From Rippkaea orientalis PCC 8801 (GTDB lineage Bacteria; Cyanobacteriota; Cyanobacteriia; Cyanobacteriales; Microcystaceae): a DNA stretch of 64,000 nt. Positions within the stretch are counted from its first letter, which is position 1. Each line of letters begins with the position of its first letter. Position numbers and translations under genes: made by a program. Shown in pieces: positions 63,233-64,000 of this stretch. The stretch is taken from the NCBI RefSeq assembly GCF_000021805.1, contig NC_011726.1, positions 248,001-312,000 on the forward strand. Reading direction: 5' to 3'. The notes under the pieces are model-generated. The model saw nothing but the letters and a program-made list of their open reading frames with translations, was not told the DNA's origin and did not search any database.

Positions 63233-64000
63233 ATGATTGCAGTCGCACCATCTTCCAATGCAACAGACATACAAGGATTAAAACACGGATTACCTCCCAT
63301 TAGTGGTTGGGAACAAGACATCGCTTCAGTAGTTCAGCACAATGAACGCATTTTTGCACCCATTAGCAACATTGACATCAACAACGTCAAAGCTGGATTT
63401 GCCTGTGCTCTCCATATGCACCAACCCACCATTCCCGCAGGACATCATGGTGAATTGATTTGTAATCTCCAGTATATGTATGAACATCAAGGACAAGGAG
63501 ACAATCATAATGCGGATACCTTCGCTTGGTGTTATCGTCGGATAGCTGACTTTATCGGCGAACTCGTCCATAATGGGACAAGTCCTCGGATTATGCTTGA
63601 TTATTCAGGCAATCTCCTCTGGGGATTCCAGCAAATGAACCGTCATGATATCCTTGATAACCTCAAACGCATTACCTGCGATCCTCGCTACTATCTGAAT
63701 GTGGAATGGTTAGGAACTATGTGGAGTCATGCAGTTGCTACTTCCACTCCTATCCCCGATCTTAAACTCCAGATCCAAGCGTGGCAACACCATTTTGCCT
63801 CGATTTTTGGCTATGATGCCCTTCGACGGGTTAAAGGGTTCTCACCCCCAGAAATGCACCTTCCTAACCATCCTGATACCTTCTACGAATATATCAAAGC
63901 TCTTAAAGAGTGTGGTTATCGTTGGTTATTGGTGCAAGAAGACTCCGTTGAACGGTTAAATGGAGACAATTTACACAAAAACCGCGATGATAAATACGTT
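63233..64000 (+). CDS. Glycoside hydrolase family 57-like protein, 3' end outside window
   Basis: ATG 63233 opens a frame that runs past the window end, with at least 256 residues visible. KAGFACALHMHQPTIPAG contains the HxHQP motif that opens GH57 domains; LDYSGNLLWGFQQMNRHD and VKGFSPPEMHLPNHPDTF follow, the second with a Glu at the position of the GH57 catalytic residue. Family members act on alpha-glucans such as glycogen or make branches. Start choice: ATG 63233 follows AAGGAAATCA. It is divergent from the GH10 gene, with 167 bp between. Confidence 0.82.
   Translation, partial: MIAVAPSSNATDIQGLKHGLPPISGWEQDIASVVQHNERIFAPISNIDINNVKAGFACALHMHQPTIPAGHHGELICNLQYMYEHQGQGDNHNADTFAWCYRRIADFIGELVHNGTSPRIMLDYSGNLLWGFQQMNRHDILDNLKRITCDPRYYLNVEWLGTMWSHAVATSTPIPDLKLQIQAWQHHFASIFGYDALRRVKGFSPPEMHLPNHPDTFYEYIKALKECGYRWLLVQEDSVERLNGDNLHKNRDDKYV

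Noticed and set aside
63326-63571. 81-codon frame antisense to the GH57-like gene
   Set aside because: It is a shadow of the GH57-like coding sequence.

Overview
The window looks like chromosome of a unicellular, nitrogen-fixer-type cyanobacterium (Cyanothece/Crocosphaera/Rippkaea-like; genus is my inference). The evidence is frequent HIP1 octamers (GCGATCGC), the plant-type phytoene desaturase/synthase pair crtP-crtB, an ABA4-like protein, a FtsH close to cyanobacterial FtsH3, a LpxB-related protein of the cyanobacterial type, and heptanucleotide tandem repeats. Genes lie on both strands in short operons, with many small dispersed hairpin repeats between them.

Layout. 1-1223: end of a histidine phosphatase gene, a DUF29 remnant and a Uma2 endonuclease-like gene. 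1238-5660: a minus-strand NAD operon, pncB-nadD-nrtR-nadE, with a clear sigma70-type promoter and a perfect 8+8 palindrome just downstream of it, probably the NrtR operator. 6017-8944: a 49-residue small protein, a Cys-motif protein, a phasin-like protein, and hflX, which appears to start at an ATC codon behind an ideal Shine-Dalgarno. 9319-15720: a heme-sensor-like DUF3365/HAMP protein, murE, ftsH, a LysR regulator and a small secreted protein. 16063-25120: two-partner secretion genes (TpsB transporter, TpsA exoprotein) separated by an unusual CxxCH protein and hypotheticals; tpsA carries a heptanucleotide repeat. 25143-32068: ABA4-like, PD-(D/E)XK nuclease, aldo/keto reductase lipoprotein, pentapeptide-repeat protein and SNF2 helicase.

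32085-44467 is a surface-polysaccharide region: LpxB-related protein, CMP-sugar synthase, Wzt-type ABC ATPase, an ASPIC/FG-GAP protein, sulfotransferase, two methyltransferases, PhyH oxygenase, endonuclease V and two glycosyltransferase-type proteins. Much of it (about 35.4-41.4 kb) is visibly AT-rich and may be acquired. 44842-48887 is a three-gene operon that matches no system I can name: a MinD/ParA-like ATPase, a winged-helix protein, and a membrane NapH-like Fe-S protein fused to a cyclic-nucleotide-binding domain. 51268-53168 is an AAA ATPase plus a TOPRIM-like protein, organised like OLD/PARIS-type defence pairs. 53531-56036 is crtP-crtB. 56199-57785 holds a DUF6883/DUF4926 pair and a decayed NACHT-HEAT-TIR gene.

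57940-61340 holds two paralogous coiled-coil genes, preceded by about 8.6 copies of a 123-125 bp direct repeat carrying HIP1 sites and then by two 14-bp perfect palindromes 20 bp apart. The window ends with a GH10 xylanase-like gene and the first part of a GH57-like gene. I saw no tRNA, rRNA, CRISPR array or complete insertion sequence.
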